Shown here: in pieces, positions 1 to 13,986 of the stretch
Layout: every line of letters begins with the position of its first letter
Numbering within the stretch: the first letter of the stretch is position 1
Assembly (NCBI GenBank): GCA_018340805.1
Contig: JACMZG010000008.1
Coordinates: 57,098,196 to 57,162,195, forward strand
Reading direction: 5' to 3'
Source of the DNA: Microvelia longipes
Lineage: Eukaryota > Arthropoda > Insecta > Hemiptera > Veliidae
Length of the DNA stretch: 64,000 nt
Made by a program: the position numbers and the translations under genes
The notes under the pieces: generated by a model
The model's input: the letters and a program-made list of their open reading frames with translations, nothing else
What the model was told of the DNA's origin: nothing
Databases searched by the model: none

Positions 1-99
1 GTTATTCATATACATGGCTACATATGGGCTTAATCTCAATCCTATTACATCATTTTCCACATTTTATGATTTTTCTAAATTTTTGGTATCATTTTTGCG

Positions 100-367
100 G
101 GTTAATGACGTCATAAAAATATTTTCCGAACAACAGAACTACACCTATAGACTGATTTTTGAACACTGTTTTAACTCTCTTGCATAAATACACTGGGAAC
201 TACGATGATAACAGACACACACACTCATACAGACAAACAACTTTGTGAAAATCACATAGGAGACCTTAAAAACATCTGAAACAGATAATTTCAATGACAT
301 CCCGGTTTTGGATTTTTTTTCAAACAAAATACTTTTCCTTTATACCAACGGTATAAATGAGGAAATG
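100..367 (-). mobile_element. dispersed repeat family A, minus-strand copy
   Basis: Read on the minus strand it starts with the palindromic head CCTCATTTATACC / GGTATAAAGG, then GAAAAGTAT, a CCGGGAT segment, GTGTGTG, CTCCCAGTGTATTTATG and ends near TGACGTCA at 104-111. The same order occurs at 1255-1560, 36420-36675, 41262-41540 and 63795-64000. Confidence 0.75.
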
Positions 368-849
368 TCTAAATAACATAAACGACTTATTCTTGCTCAT
401 TCATTCATTAAAAAATGTGCATGTGTATTAATTAAAACTATCTTTATATGCGAACAGAATATTCGTATGCATACGTATGTAAGCATTAATATACATAAGG
501 TAGAACTTAGTATATTTGTGTAAAAGAAATCTTAAATAAAGGATTTTTCCTTCATCAAATGGAAAATTTTATTTATCAAATTTTAGCCAGCAACCCCTCC
601 TGATGTCTAACTAAAGGTCCAGTCCATGGCTGTTTCAGCATTATTTATGCCGATAATCAGTATTCTATTAATAGAATACTGATACTTTGAATACTTCTAG
701 ATTGGATGAATCAATCGACTGACAAAATTTCATTTTAAATCTGATTCCATTTAGATATTATTGGTGTTTGAATTTTAAGTAATATATTTCAAACATTAAT
801 TTTGTGTATTTTTTCTTTTTGAATAAGTACTTATTCTGGATTTTCAAAT

Positions 850-863
850 ACACACACACACAC

Positions 864-912
<49 letters not shown>

Positions 913-925
913 CACACACACACAT

Positions 926-983
<58 letters not shown>

Positions 984-988
984 ATATT
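850..988. repeat. compound (AC)n(AT)n microsatellite
   Basis: AC dinucleotides to about 923, then AT dinucleotides with two phase slips. A family B repeat begins directly at its right edge. ORFs reading through it are artefacts. Confidence 0.97.
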
Positions 989-1210
989 TGTATGTATGTA
1001 TGTACGACATTTTTCTTCTAAGACGATGTTATGGGACACATTCGGATCGAATTGAAACTTGGTACATAAATCGACCTTGTTAATGTCCCAAACCCTATTG
1101 TTTTTAAAATATGTATTTGGTCACTAACCCACAATAATGACTCAGCGAACATTTTTTAAAAAATCCCTAAACTTTAAGAATGTATAAATAATTTTATTAT
1201 CAGAATTAGT
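989..1210 (+). mobile_element. dispersed repeat family B, 5' part
   Basis: It begins in GTATGTATGTAC at the microsatellite edge, then has GGATCGAATTGAAACTTGG, ATGTCCCAAACCCTATTG and AATAATGACTCAGCGAA. The same blocks recur at 39748-40020 and, inverted, at 2325-2907. The 3' hairpin end is not present here. Confidence 0.7.
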
Positions 1211-1254
1211 TCTGATTTTATCGATTGACGTATAAAATATAATGTAAAAAATTC

Positions 1255-1560
1255 ACCTTTTTTCATTTATACCGTAGTTATATACAAAAGTATTCTGTTT
1301 GCACAAAAATCCAAAACCGGGATTTCACCGGAATTATCCATTTCAGGTGTTTTAAGACCTCCTGAGTGGTTTATACAAAGTTGTCTGTCTGCATTGTGTG
1401 TGTTTATCTGCTATAATCGTAGCTCCCAGCGTATTTTTGCTAGAAAGTTGAAACTTGATACAAAAATCAATCTTTAGGTCTAGTTATGCTATCCGGAAAA
1501 TATTTTTAATAACGTCATTAACTCGCAATAATGACTCAGCTAAAATTTCGAAAGTTCATA
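1255..1560 (+). mobile_element. dispersed repeat family A
   Basis: Head TTTATACCGTAG near 1267, then AACCGGGATTTCACCGG, TTTTAAGACCTCCTGAG, GTGTGTG, GTAGCTCCCAGCGTATT, ATCAATCTTTAGGTCTAG, and AACGTCATTAAC followed by AATGACTCAGC. No coding capacity is visible, so it is non-autonomous or a SINE-like or Helitron-like fragment; the class is unknown to me. Confidence 0.8.
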
Positions 1561-2324
1561 AAACGCAGAAATATTTGTCAATCAGTTCGAGATTCGGCAC
1601 GTAAGTAGTCATACATAAAACTAACATGTGGGCTAAGTTTCATCGCAATATCATTATTAGTTCAATTTTAAACAAATGGCTTGTAATCGTTTTTTTAAAT
1701 GTAAAAAACCGGAAAATATCCCAGTTAAGTTGAAATTCGATACAAGTATATCCCTTTAGGAAATAAATAATAATATGAAGTTACATATATTATATTTAAA
1801 AGAACTTTAACAAGTATTACATGAGTTAAACATGATAAAATTACTTTAACTTTTTGAATAATCATATTGATCATGACAATCATTTTGATAAATCTTCAAA
1901 AGCGAACTGGTTAATAAACGATTAAATCTCACAAATGATGGTTTTAATTTAAAACTTAGTGAAACAGGAAAGCTTTATGACATTCCCCTGGCAGAGTATT
2001 TTTCTAGACTTGAGAGTCGAGTTGTAAATTTATATATCCTATACATCCAGCTATTTTTCATAGAATATTTTATCAGTTTTATGCTTGATTTAATAACAAA
2101 AATGCATTGTCACAGCTACCATCTCTACTTCTATGAAACATTTGTCTATAGGAGCCTTCAAGAAACGTATCTATACATAGCCATGTTATACTCTCTCGAA
2201 ACCTTATTATCTTCAATTTGTCAGCGTTAGGGAACTCACACTTTTCAGATATGATTGTATGTATTTTCCCAGCCTTTCATGTTGATCAGACAAAAATCAT
2301 TACTTTAAAAATTATAAATATAAA

Positions 2325-3094
<770 letters not shown>

Positions 3095-3230
3095 TTGATC
3101 AGTGAGTCCCCCCCTTTCCAAAAATGCACCTTCCCTCTCTCCCCTCTTCCATGACCCCAACCTCATAAGCTCAATTTTTCTTTGCAAATTAGCTATAAGA
3201 GTATTAAATATATATTTTTGTACGGACTAG

Positions 3231-3363
3231 GTGATGCAGAAGTCATGTCGGTGCACCTTTATGTACGGTGAGCTGACAGATAAGGAAACAATATCTAGAA
3301 TTGACGAGTGCTTGGAAACTCAGCTCCACGATCAGTTTGAAATACTCCTCTACAAGAAGAACA
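3231..3363 (+). CDS. eag: eag exon A: C-terminal half of the PAS domain
   Basis: This exon encodes 44 full codons beginning VMQKSCRCTFMYGELTDKET and ending in FEILLYKKN plus one base. It matches the part of the Eag PAS domain that follows the conserved NRAE segment, so at least one upstream exon is missing from the window. The acceptor is the AG at 3229-3230. The donor is GTCAGT at 3364, leaving phase 1; the next exon completes an AAA lysine codon. The Eag PAS domain docks onto the C-terminal cyclic-nucleotide-binding homology domain and tunes gating (family knowledge). The acceptor sits only about 138 bases after a 210-base TA microsatellite (2880-3092), which is unusual. Reading on into the intron stays open to 3491, but that extension has no family similarity. 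Confidence 0.93.
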
Positions 3364-6300
3364 GTCAGTATTTATTTTTATGTAATAAAAACCTTTTGAC
3401 AAATAAATGGTCAATGGCTTTGTTATGGAATCTTAGGTTAAAAATAAGCAACACTTTTCAAATTAAATGTAAAAAAATAAAAATCGTTTAAACCCACTTG
3501 GCATAATAACCATTAACCATTTATAATAAAAATGTTTAAAAAATATTTTTTTCTAAAGGTAACAAAAAGAGATTGCCGGGAGATAAGTAAACTTATTAGA
3601 ACTGTTACAGTGGATTGAACATCATCTACTACAGTTCATAAGAATCTTGTAACAAGTTGAAAATGTATTAACTAACACATGTTATGTGATTATAAAAGTG
3701 TGGTCACATGGTAATTTTAATTTATTTACTTATAAATATAGATCATCATTTTATTACTTTTTATTGTCTTTATCCAAAAAAAAGTCTACTTCGAATAATT
3801 TTTTAAGTGCTACTACATAAGTTTACCACAGATATCATAATAACATAAGCAACACTGAATTCCAATTTAGAAATCACAGTCATAGATAAGACTAATACAG
3901 CCTTACATAAATATGATCTATGATTAACAAAAGAATGAGCGATAAGCAAAAACTATACTTGTTGCTCATAAATTAACATCAAAATATATAACGTCATACA
4001 CAATAAGCACAATATCCTGCTATCATATGCAGATTATAGCATACGCAGAAAATAGATAGCACTAAAAAAATAAGAAGACTGTACATAATATATGAAAAGA
4101 ATCTGTATTGCTTTAATCTAAGAAGATAATGCAAAATTTTATCAATGATTTATTAGAAGACAACATTATTTAAAAAATATACTTCTTTCAGAATAAAATT
4201 CAACTTTAAAGAAAAATTGACAATTGTTGTTGTTTAACTACTAGCTATTTAATTAACTATGTAATTAACTATTTTTATTGTTGTATAACTATCTATATTT
4301 CTTAGATACAGAGAAAATTATCTATATTTGTTTCACTAAAATTTATTTTCATTATATTAATCTAATATTAAGTAGAAATTTGTTTTGGTATATACTTTAT
4401 ACTCTTTAGTTTTTTTATGTATTTTTAATTTATTTTTATTGATGCTTTAAATAAGACATTGCTATGAAAAGCACGCACATAAGTTTTAAAAAAATTAGCG
4501 TAATGTATTTACTTAATATATTTATACATACTTTATTATCTGCTTATTCTCTTAAAGTGAGAAAATAATGCATATACCTACACAAATAAGTATATGCTAC
4601 TAAGCAAATAATACTATCAAGTTGTACTAAACAAGTACAATTTTTATTATCAATAAAAAATTATGATAATTTAATGAAGAATGCTTTATTTTGGATTAAA
4701 AATTTACTTATCACTTAATTAGCAGGTTTTACTGAGTATAACAAGTCCACCAATAGAGTTGTGCATAAAAAAATGCCAAAATTGAAGTTTTGATAAAAAA
4801 ATATTTTTTCTAAATTTTTTCATAATAATTATTTAAATAATTTATGATATTGAATTCACCTTACGGTTGTAAAGTGAATTCATTAATTGACACAATATAA
4901 TTGTGTCAACTATTCATGTTTTGCAAAACTCAATATGAAAAAAAATTAGTAAAATGAATGTTTCTTTATTGTCAGTTCAAAAAGAACAAAGGCATTGATG
5001 ATCTGACATTTTTTTTATTATTATTCTCCAAATAAAATTAACTCCAATTTTTTAAATAACAATAAAATTATTGTTTTGAAACTAAATAAAAAAACCGAAA
5101 TCCAAATTAAATTGAAATAGCACTATTTCTCAAAAAGAGCATTATTTATTTGCTTTAGAACAAATGGTTCAAAAAAGAAGCAACATTTTTTTGTAAAAAG
5201 GAATTTTGTTGTTAAAATTGCTTTGTTTTGTATATCTTGTATGCATAACTTGATTTGTGGACATAATATTTTTTAAATTTTACTTTTCCTCATTTATGCT
5301 GTAGGTATAAACGAAAAGTATTGTTTGCCCTAAACATTTGAAACCACGTTTTAAATGACACAGGAAAATTTTAAAAAACGAGAAAAATAAACGGATCAAT
5401 TTAAAATTATAAAATCAATAAATGTGCAGAAACTTATTAGCAGCATAAGTTTAATTTTTATCAAATGACATGTATAGATTTTTTTAGAAAAATGGAAAAT
5501 CATCTAATTGAATACAAATTTGTCACTAGTGAATTTCTTTGCTAGTATATCCACATTATTATCGGAACACTATGTTAAGTACCATCAAGCATGGTTAATA
5601 CTTGAAGATATATTGAAAATAGGTAACTGGTAGTAATAAAATGGATTTTTACTGTCTATCTGAGGACGAGCAAAGCAAGTCTGAAGTTTTAAGGATGAGC
5701 GTAGCAGATCCGAGGATTGTGAGGAAAATGTTTTTTTAAACTGTGTTTTGCTTTTTTTGTTATCCTGTAATTTAACTTACTGATACTCTTGATTTTACAA
5801 CTACATTTAAATTTTATGAGTGTATTTAATTTATATTGATTTGTGTGTGTGTCTTTATTCTTGAATTCACCATTTTAAGCTTCCAGCAGCAGTTACGAGA
5901 TAATTTGTAAAATTAGTTTTTTTTTAATCAATACTATAAAAAATAACTTTCTCAATGAGAATTTGGTAATTATTGCTTTAATATCAAAAATGGCAATAGA
6001 CATCTATGCAATTTTTCCACACCTCATTGAATAAAATGACAGAATTAATTATTAGCTTCCCTAAGAATATAAACAATAATCTGAGAAATCTGAGTACTAA
6101 TTTGTGAAACATTACATTGGTTAAAATATTTTGATCCATGATCAATAACTATTACAACATTTCAAGATCATTCTTCCTTAATTGATAATTTCATTAATTT
6201 CAAATAAATAAATACAAAAATCAATTAACTGTTTAAATAAACATGTTTAATTAGATAAAAATAATATATTTTCAATATTAGTTTGTTAACTAAAATGTAA

Positions 6301-9300
6301 ATAAGAGGATTGTTGATAAATAAATATAATTAAGTAATTATCAATTTAAGAATATTCGGTCCTGCTCAAACAGACTATTATCTATAAAACAATAGCAACA
6401 ATAAAACGAACCCATTAGTTAATTTTTCACATGTGCTGTAAAAGTTATATCTAAAATCTTGATGACGAATAAGGAGTGAAAAAAATAGTTAAAATAATCA
6501 AAAGGGAGTATGTCTAGGGGAACAATGAATAGGGGGACAGGAGAAAAGAAGTAGAGACTAATAGGTGTAGGATTTTAAACAAACTAAAATTAGAGGCAGT
6601 TACAAGCAAGGCTCTGTCCATAATAGAACCCATACTAAATTTAATCCAAAAGAAATAGAAGGATGAATGTTCACAAATTAGTACGCACTAAAGAAGTAAC
6701 TGATCTATTCTATACATAAACAAAGTGAGTTTGTATATTAATGACTATGAGAATTAGACCAATGTATTAACTGATTACTTCATGCTTAATATATAAATGC
6801 TTATTGTGCTTACAGTTAGTGTTGTATTATAAAGAAAAAAAATTGAATACATTGACTATTCAACACAGAAAAACAGATACAAAGCAAAAGGGTTTGTAAA
6901 TGGCAAGAAGAAAAGTAAAAATAAAACACAATCAATGAAATTAGCTGTTTTCCTAGAAGTCATTCCCTTCATTTTTTTACTTACAATTAGCTTAAAACAA
7001 GCCAAGTAATTATTAATTTCAAAAAGTAATAAAAATACCATTTACATGGTTTAATGTCATTAGTATTAGGTTCCGGTTTACACAAAATATATTTTGTGTA
7101 CTTTTACCAATAAAGAACTTGTTTTTAAGAACCTTTAGAATAAAATAATATATTTGGTAAAAATATTTACCGTTACTTAATATTTTTTCTCAGGGAATTT
7201 ATGAATATAAATTTAAGTAAAAGTATTTTATTCGGAAGACACTATAATTTTTTTTCATATAAATAGTGAAAGGCCTTGTTTCCCAATGGAGCTCAATCCT
7301 TTGCTTTTTATTATTTTAAACATAAAACTACAAAACCAATAAAAACAAGAGTTTAATATTAAAAACAAAAAGTATACAAATTGTGCATTTTAGAAAAAAC
7401 TTTTAAGCGATTTATTTATATTTTTTCATTTGTTTTTACTAAAAATATTTTCTACGAAAATTCTGTGGAAGAGCAGAGACAAATAGTCCAATAGAACAAT
7501 GATTGATAATTGAGTTAGATACTGATTGTTATCCAAGTGTATAAATATGTAAAACTCAGTTAGTTTGTCTTTTTAATCAAATATTGTTTAAACTTTTAAC
7601 TAAATATTTCTGTGCAAAATGGAACAGTTAAATAAAACTCAAAATGAACAGTGAATGAAATAAAAATTAAACAAAAAAGTTTCACCATTATTTGGGGGAA
7701 AAGAACCAAAATAAATGCAGTATTTGTATAAGCATATAAATTTGTATATACTTTTTTATTACCATAGCTTTTAGTTTGTAGTGATCTAAACAGGTTTTAT
7801 TTTTAATAAATAGGTTTTATTTTTAATTATTACATTTTCCTAAAATAACAAAACTATATTGCTTACTCAAATAAATATTTTTTTCAGAAACAGCCTTAAA
7901 ATAAAAAAAAATATAAATTGGGTTTTATTATTTACATTTAAATAAATAAATCTTAAAACAGCAAAGATCTTATTATTATTATTTTAAACCCAGCTAGTAA
8001 AGTATAAATGTTCTTAGAAGTATGATGAAATCTTACACGTAGAGGCAATAATTAAACTAATTAGGGCATGGAGGTATATATACTCTCATATTGCTGCTTT
8101 TCCAAAAGCTTGACTCCCTTTTCAACCCTAAAAAATTAATAGCCTCACTACGACAATATACTCAAAGTACAAAATATTTCTTTTCCATTCCCAAGAGCAC
8201 ATTAAGAGAGCAATTCTTTTATTTTTAAAAGATATTACCATAAAAAGAATAAGTTTTAAGTTAGCATTAAGCCGTTCTTTTTAAATAACGTCATTTAGTG
8301 GTAGTGTGTACATAAAGCAGTAATATGTTTGCATCTGACCAAAGGTTGATAGAAAGTCATATATACAAGATCAACTTTATTTCTATTTAAATACAAAGTA
8401 AATTAAATTTTAAAATAGTTGACAGCATGCCAAAACACAAAATAATATAGTTTAAATTTTACAAAGATAAATTTATCCGTCACTTTGGTATTTTTGACAC
8501 TTGAATGATAACAGCTTTGACTTCTAACTACTTTGTTGGTATAAGCGGGTTTTTGACAATGTATTTCATTTGTAGTTTTCACAAATTGCTATTGCACACA
8601 AGTTAATTGAAACAAAGATATTACAAAGATTTGTTTAATCAAAAATTATAATTAATAAGACGTGGTAGGTCATAAAATTGATGAAATGTTGAGTGCTATT
8701 TGATCAAATCACATTTTGATTACTTAGTAATACACCATAAGTTTCTATATAACTATTATAGGTTTGAGGGGGTGAGAATTTCTTTAGCAAAATAGTACAC
8801 ATATTTTACCACTTCCCAAAAATGCATGTAGTCAGTTCTTTTTTTGGCGAGAATAATCTTTATGAAAAGAACAAATGACTCAAAAACCTTTATATATTGT
8901 CATTTTCACAGTTGTTAACAACTTTGTTTTAATAATTTGGACTGCAAAGAAAGTTGAGAGTTTAACCATGACCACAGATATTACACAGTTCTTTTTGATG
9001 AGAAACCCCAGTTTAATTACACTTTTTTAATGTCATTTTATAGTTAAGACAATATTATAAAACAATTAGTTCAAAGGAAAGATGCAGTAACATGATATAA
9101 TTTTGCATATCTATCATAATAAATTAGAGTCATTCCATTATCATTTTGATAATTACATTTTCTCTCTGAAGTCATACATGAATAATTGGTAACTAATTTG
9201 ATCACACTAATATTTTATACAATTTAAAATTTAAATTGAAAAAATAAATCAGCTGATAATTACAAACTTAATTTTGTTTTACACATGTTTAAAACAATTT

Positions 9301-11875
9301 ATATAGTTTTGTATTCATATATTCTATTATTATTCTATTTTTATAAGTTTTTGCGGTAATTAACTATTTTCTCTATACTTACTTTTAATATTCATAGGCC
9401 CTCTTTGATTACTAGAAATTATTTGATTGTGGTTATCATTATTCCTACAGGGATTTACAAAAGGACAAAATTAAAAACAAATTATGGTAGTAAATTAGTG
9501 TTTTAGTACGAATAAGATGTATTTTAGGTAAAAAGAGTACAAAATTTATTACGTATAATAATAATAATATTAAGTTTCACAAATAAAAAACAAAAAATAA
9601 TTACATTTTATCTAAAACCCTAATTTTTTTCAATTTCAAAATAATCCTATATTTTTAAATTACAATCTGAAATTTCAGTAATCCCTCATTTTGAATAAGA
9701 TAAAAACACAATTTGACAAAAAAGTACTATTAAATTTAAAAAAATTAGATGTCAATTTCCTTATAAAATATAATAAGTGCTTTGAGACATGATATTTACA
9801 AACCACTGAATTTGTATTTTTAGTATTGATCAGTTGACAGCCGGCCAAAATCAATGCAGGAAGGATGATGATCCTTCTATAGAGGATCTATGCAGGGTCA
9901 GAATGCACCAGTAGGAACCTTTCCCCACAGATTTATGCTGGGCTGACAACTAATCAAAACCAAACTTTTGCTTAATGTGATCATAAAGATGAAGATCATG
10001 GAATATGCGATTTACTTATAAAATATTACAAAAACTAATTCTAGAAATAATTCTAAAAATTTGGATTGATTTAAATAGTATTTATTTGAGTAATCTGAAT
10101 TTGCAAGCAAATTCCCTGTGCAAGTCTTCATCTATAGGTATGAGAGCTATAAGGCCAACACTAGTATTTATAATTTAAAATATAAATTTTGGCATACATA
10201 TGAAAAATTTAGTATTTTCACAAATAAATATCACCTCTAAATTTAATAAAAAATTCATTTCAGTGTACATAAACAAGAAAATGATCACATTAAGTATTTC
10301 ATTTAATTTTTACAATTCATTAGATTAAAACACTCTGTAGCAGTCTGACTCACCAGTAGCTTATTACTAAGGATCTGGTAGGTTCTTTATAATTTGTATT
10401 TTAATGTATATTAATAAAAACAAACATATAAGCAAAGTATAATCTTAAAAGCAGTTAGCCTCCATACATTAAAGATATTGTACAGGTATGTAAGCATGTT
10501 TCATAGTATTATTATTTTATGTGTTTTAGCTTTAGTATTAACTAGTTACAGTACAAGTAGCCTAGCCTAGCTTTAGTAGAAAAATTGCTAGTAAGCATTT
10601 CGTAGATCTTGTAACATATATAAAGTCAGTAGTAAACACTTAAAGTAACTTAAACCTTTTGCTGTCACTTAAAATAGCTTTTATTAAATTTTTAAGTTTG
10701 TCTTCTTCTAAAAAAAATTTAAATAGTTTTCTGCCTCTATTTCTATTCTATACTTCCAAGTCTGTTATTTCTTCTAATCCTTCTATAAATTCAATTTATA
10801 GTCAAATATCTCTTAAATTTTTATTCTAAAACTTAAATTAAATTATTTATTAATTTCTTTTTTTCTTAAAAGCAACACAATTGTCAACAAAATGTTCCTT
10901 ACTTACACTCATCCCCTCCATATCACAGTGTATATTCACATTTTACTAAATTTAATTCTATAACCTCTCTATTATGACTGTTTGATAAAAATAAAATAGA
11001 ACTAGTAAATAATAAAAATTGAAATAAAAAAGGTTACTTTAAATCGGAATAAGAAATGTGTCGTCTTTAGATATATTTAGTTGTAGATGATATATGTTTA
11101 TGTGTACAAACCAGTTTTAATATTTAATTTTACTCATTGAAGATTATTCAAAATATCTTATTTCATCTATATATTGCAAAAGATTTTTTCTAGCTGCATT
11201 GCTATAGTTTTAAAGTATTAAAAAACAATAAAAAAGAAACAAGGTTCAATATTTTTTTTAATTTTGCAGAGGTATCAAAATAAAATTGTAGATTATTTGT
11301 TTCAATTGCAAATTTAATTTAAAAGCAATACTATGTTAAGGCATATTTAGAAGCAGTACATAACTAATGCTTGATTTCCCTTAAAACTTAAAATTGTTTA
11401 TTTTTCATGTACATTTTATGGAGCTAATCGTTACAGTAAAGCAGATACTTTGTAAAGCTTTCCATACATAGAAAGGAATTTAATGTTATGAATGCATTAC
11501 TTAGATTAAGCAGTAAACATAGCAATTACATATTGATCAAAATTAATCCTAACTTACAAGGCAATTATGTAATTAAGTTAAGCAATGCAAGGAAAGAGCT
11601 GTATTAAGTATTTAAGTGCTATTTAACTAAAAAGGACAGTTAACACTAGAAAGCTGACACTATGAACATTGTAGTAGAATTAATGTTTCAAAAATCATTA
11701 ATAAAATTAAAGAAGAAAATTGTGAAGATTCTTATAACAATTCAATATTAATAAATAGAGCATTCTGAAAGTCGCCTATTTTCATTAATTCATGTGAGAT
11801 AATGTTAAAATTCTCAAATTTGGGAGAAAACTTTTGCTCACTATAACATTATAGAATTCCCTACACTCCTTAGTC
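3364..11875 (+). other. eag intron 1, first part: AT-rich, no gene seen
   Basis: This part of the 18.5-kb intron (3364-21895) is about three-quarters A+T with many short A and T runs. I see no conserved exon, RNA gene or complete transposon. A fragment of family A with its palindromic head lies at about 5281-5360. At 5650-5725 two related 25-base pieces containing GACGAGCAAAGCAAG and GATGAGCGTAGCAGA follow each other. A GC-richer 100-base stretch at 9840-9950 is unexplained. Confidence 0.6.
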
Positions 11876-11876
11876 C

Positions 11877-11967
<91 letters not shown>

Positions 11968-11991
11968 TATATATATAATAATATATATATA

Positions 11992-12030
<39 letters not shown>

Positions 12031-12112
12031 TATATAACATATATATATATAACATATATATATATTACATATATATACATATATAATATATTATATATAC
12101 ATATATATATAC

Positions 12113-12182
<70 letters not shown>
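11876..12182. repeat. long (AT)n microsatellite
   Basis: About 300 bases of AT dinucleotide with occasional AAT and ACAT interruptions; no transposon end is obvious on either side. Confidence 0.97.
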
Positions 12183-13075
12183 TTTATTTATTATTTTTAT
12201 TTTTTTTCAACAATTAAAAATTTTAAATTATTTAAAATTTTCATGTAAAAAATTTTTAACCTGAAAAAATTGTAAACAGTTTCTTAACACATGATATTCT
12301 AACCGCATCAGATTGTTTTTCATACTTAGGAATAGTATTGAAGTTCCACATTCCATATAATGTTCATAAATAAAAATAAAATAAGAATGCAACATTTATC
12401 TATAACCTCTACAGTAAATCAAGTGTTATTATTATAAAACACATTCAATTCGGAAGTCAAAATTAAGGTTTTGTGCGAAAAAATGAATATCTTTGACATC
12501 ATGAACTCAAAAATTGAACGAAAAGATAAAATATTAGAAATGAATTCTTCAAGAGAAATCCTTAACCAGTAAACAATACACAATTCATAATTTTTACCTG
12601 AGGTGGTTTTAAAAAATTTTATTAGAAGTTTTAATAAAAATAAAACTTAAAATAACACATTAAATAATTTCTAAGGGAAGTGATTCATAAAATTCTAGGT
12701 AGTAAGCCATAATGTTTTTACTTACTTTTAACATCAGTTTAAAATATTTTTTTGGGGTCACCAGGAAATGTCACAGTTTTATGAAAATTGTATACCTCAA
12801 TATAATCCTAAGGTTCAAATTTTATTTTATAAAAATGTTATAAATACTATGTATTTATTTAGCTAATGAAACTGTAAAAATATTAACCTTTCAAGTTCAA
12901 TAATTATAAATTAAAGAAAATTCTTATTTACAGCAACAAAATAAAACCCCCGCAAAAATGTTAAAACTGGTTCTAGTAGAATGATAAAAACAAAAAATGT
13001 TAACTGTTCTGTGTTAACGCAAAATCAAAAATGTAATAAATGTGTTTGGTATTTTTTTTTGTTCTGCACTTACAG

Positions 13076-13283
13076 GCACACCTAAAGGTATGTATTATAC
13101 AAACAAATATTTCAATTAAATTAGATTATAATATTTACTTATTGAAATAAATTTATAAATATATATAAATTATGTATTCATATATTATACAACACTCAAC
13201 ACACACATTGCAACACATTATAGGATCGCCTCAAAAGCTTGGATGACATCAGGAGGGAGAGGAAGGCCAGATATGTGCAGACG
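13076..13283 (+). other. possible cryptic exon pair in eag intron 1
   Basis: TTACAG and GTATGT bracket a 12-base segment (13076-13087), and ATTATAG and GTATGT bracket a 60-base GC-richer segment (13224-13283) that reads DRLKSLDDIRRERKARYVQT in frame 0. The flanking eag junction is phase 1, and in that phase the segment hits a TGA, so it cannot be an ordinary eag cassette. Sequence just upstream (13170-13225) is repeated at 14358-14415, which suggests a repeat. I do not recognise the peptide. Confidence 0.2.
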
Positions 13284-13944
13284 GTATGTCAATCAAATCA
13301 TTTATCTTTTTTTCACATCATTTTTTATTTATTTTTCTTCAACTGTAAATAGTACAACATAGTACTATTTTTTTTTAATTTAACTAATCATATTTCTTAG
13401 GAAAAGACAAGACTATTTTACAAAAACCACTAATTAATAGAAAATGTACAAATTATTATTCTCATTATAACAACAGTTTGGCCATTAAAGCCAATTGTTA
13501 TTTTTAATTATAGGAAAATGAAAGTCATACCACTCGTTATAGTAAATTAATTGGTTTGAATCTGCATATCTTCCAAACATTAAATACATATAATTTGTAA
13601 CCTACTTAAAACTTAATATTCAGTTATTTGATAAATGTTGTTATAAGTGCAAGCAGCTATAACAAATACTCTCAAGTCCATGTTTGATAGATAAACCTTT
13701 GACCCAACAAGCCATTACCTCCGATAAATCTTTAAATATAAAATCAAACTATATTGCATAAATTAAATAATACAATTTTTAGTAAAAATATAAAATTGAA
13801 TTGAATGTCATAAAACTGTTCAATAAATTATATATTTTAAATTTCAAAAATATTACCAATCATGAGGCACAAATATTTTAGTGTTCAACGTCCCTTTCTT
13901 TCTCTGAAAAGCTATGCATGCTTAAGATTAAAATTGAAGTTTAC

Positions 13945-13986
13945 AGGAGAGGGAAATTGAGAGAAAGAGAGAGAGAGAGAAAGAGC
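13945..13986. repeat. GA-rich simple repeat
   Basis: A purine run of GAGA units with a few interruptions in eag intron 1. Confidence 0.85.

Noticed and set aside
758..1055. Overlapping ORFs of Tyr-Ile and Thr-His repeats on both strands
   Set aside because: They are translations of the AC/AT microsatellite; the same applies at 2792-3187, 11841-12080, 39562-39783, 49165-49404, 52758-52952 and 61387-61662.
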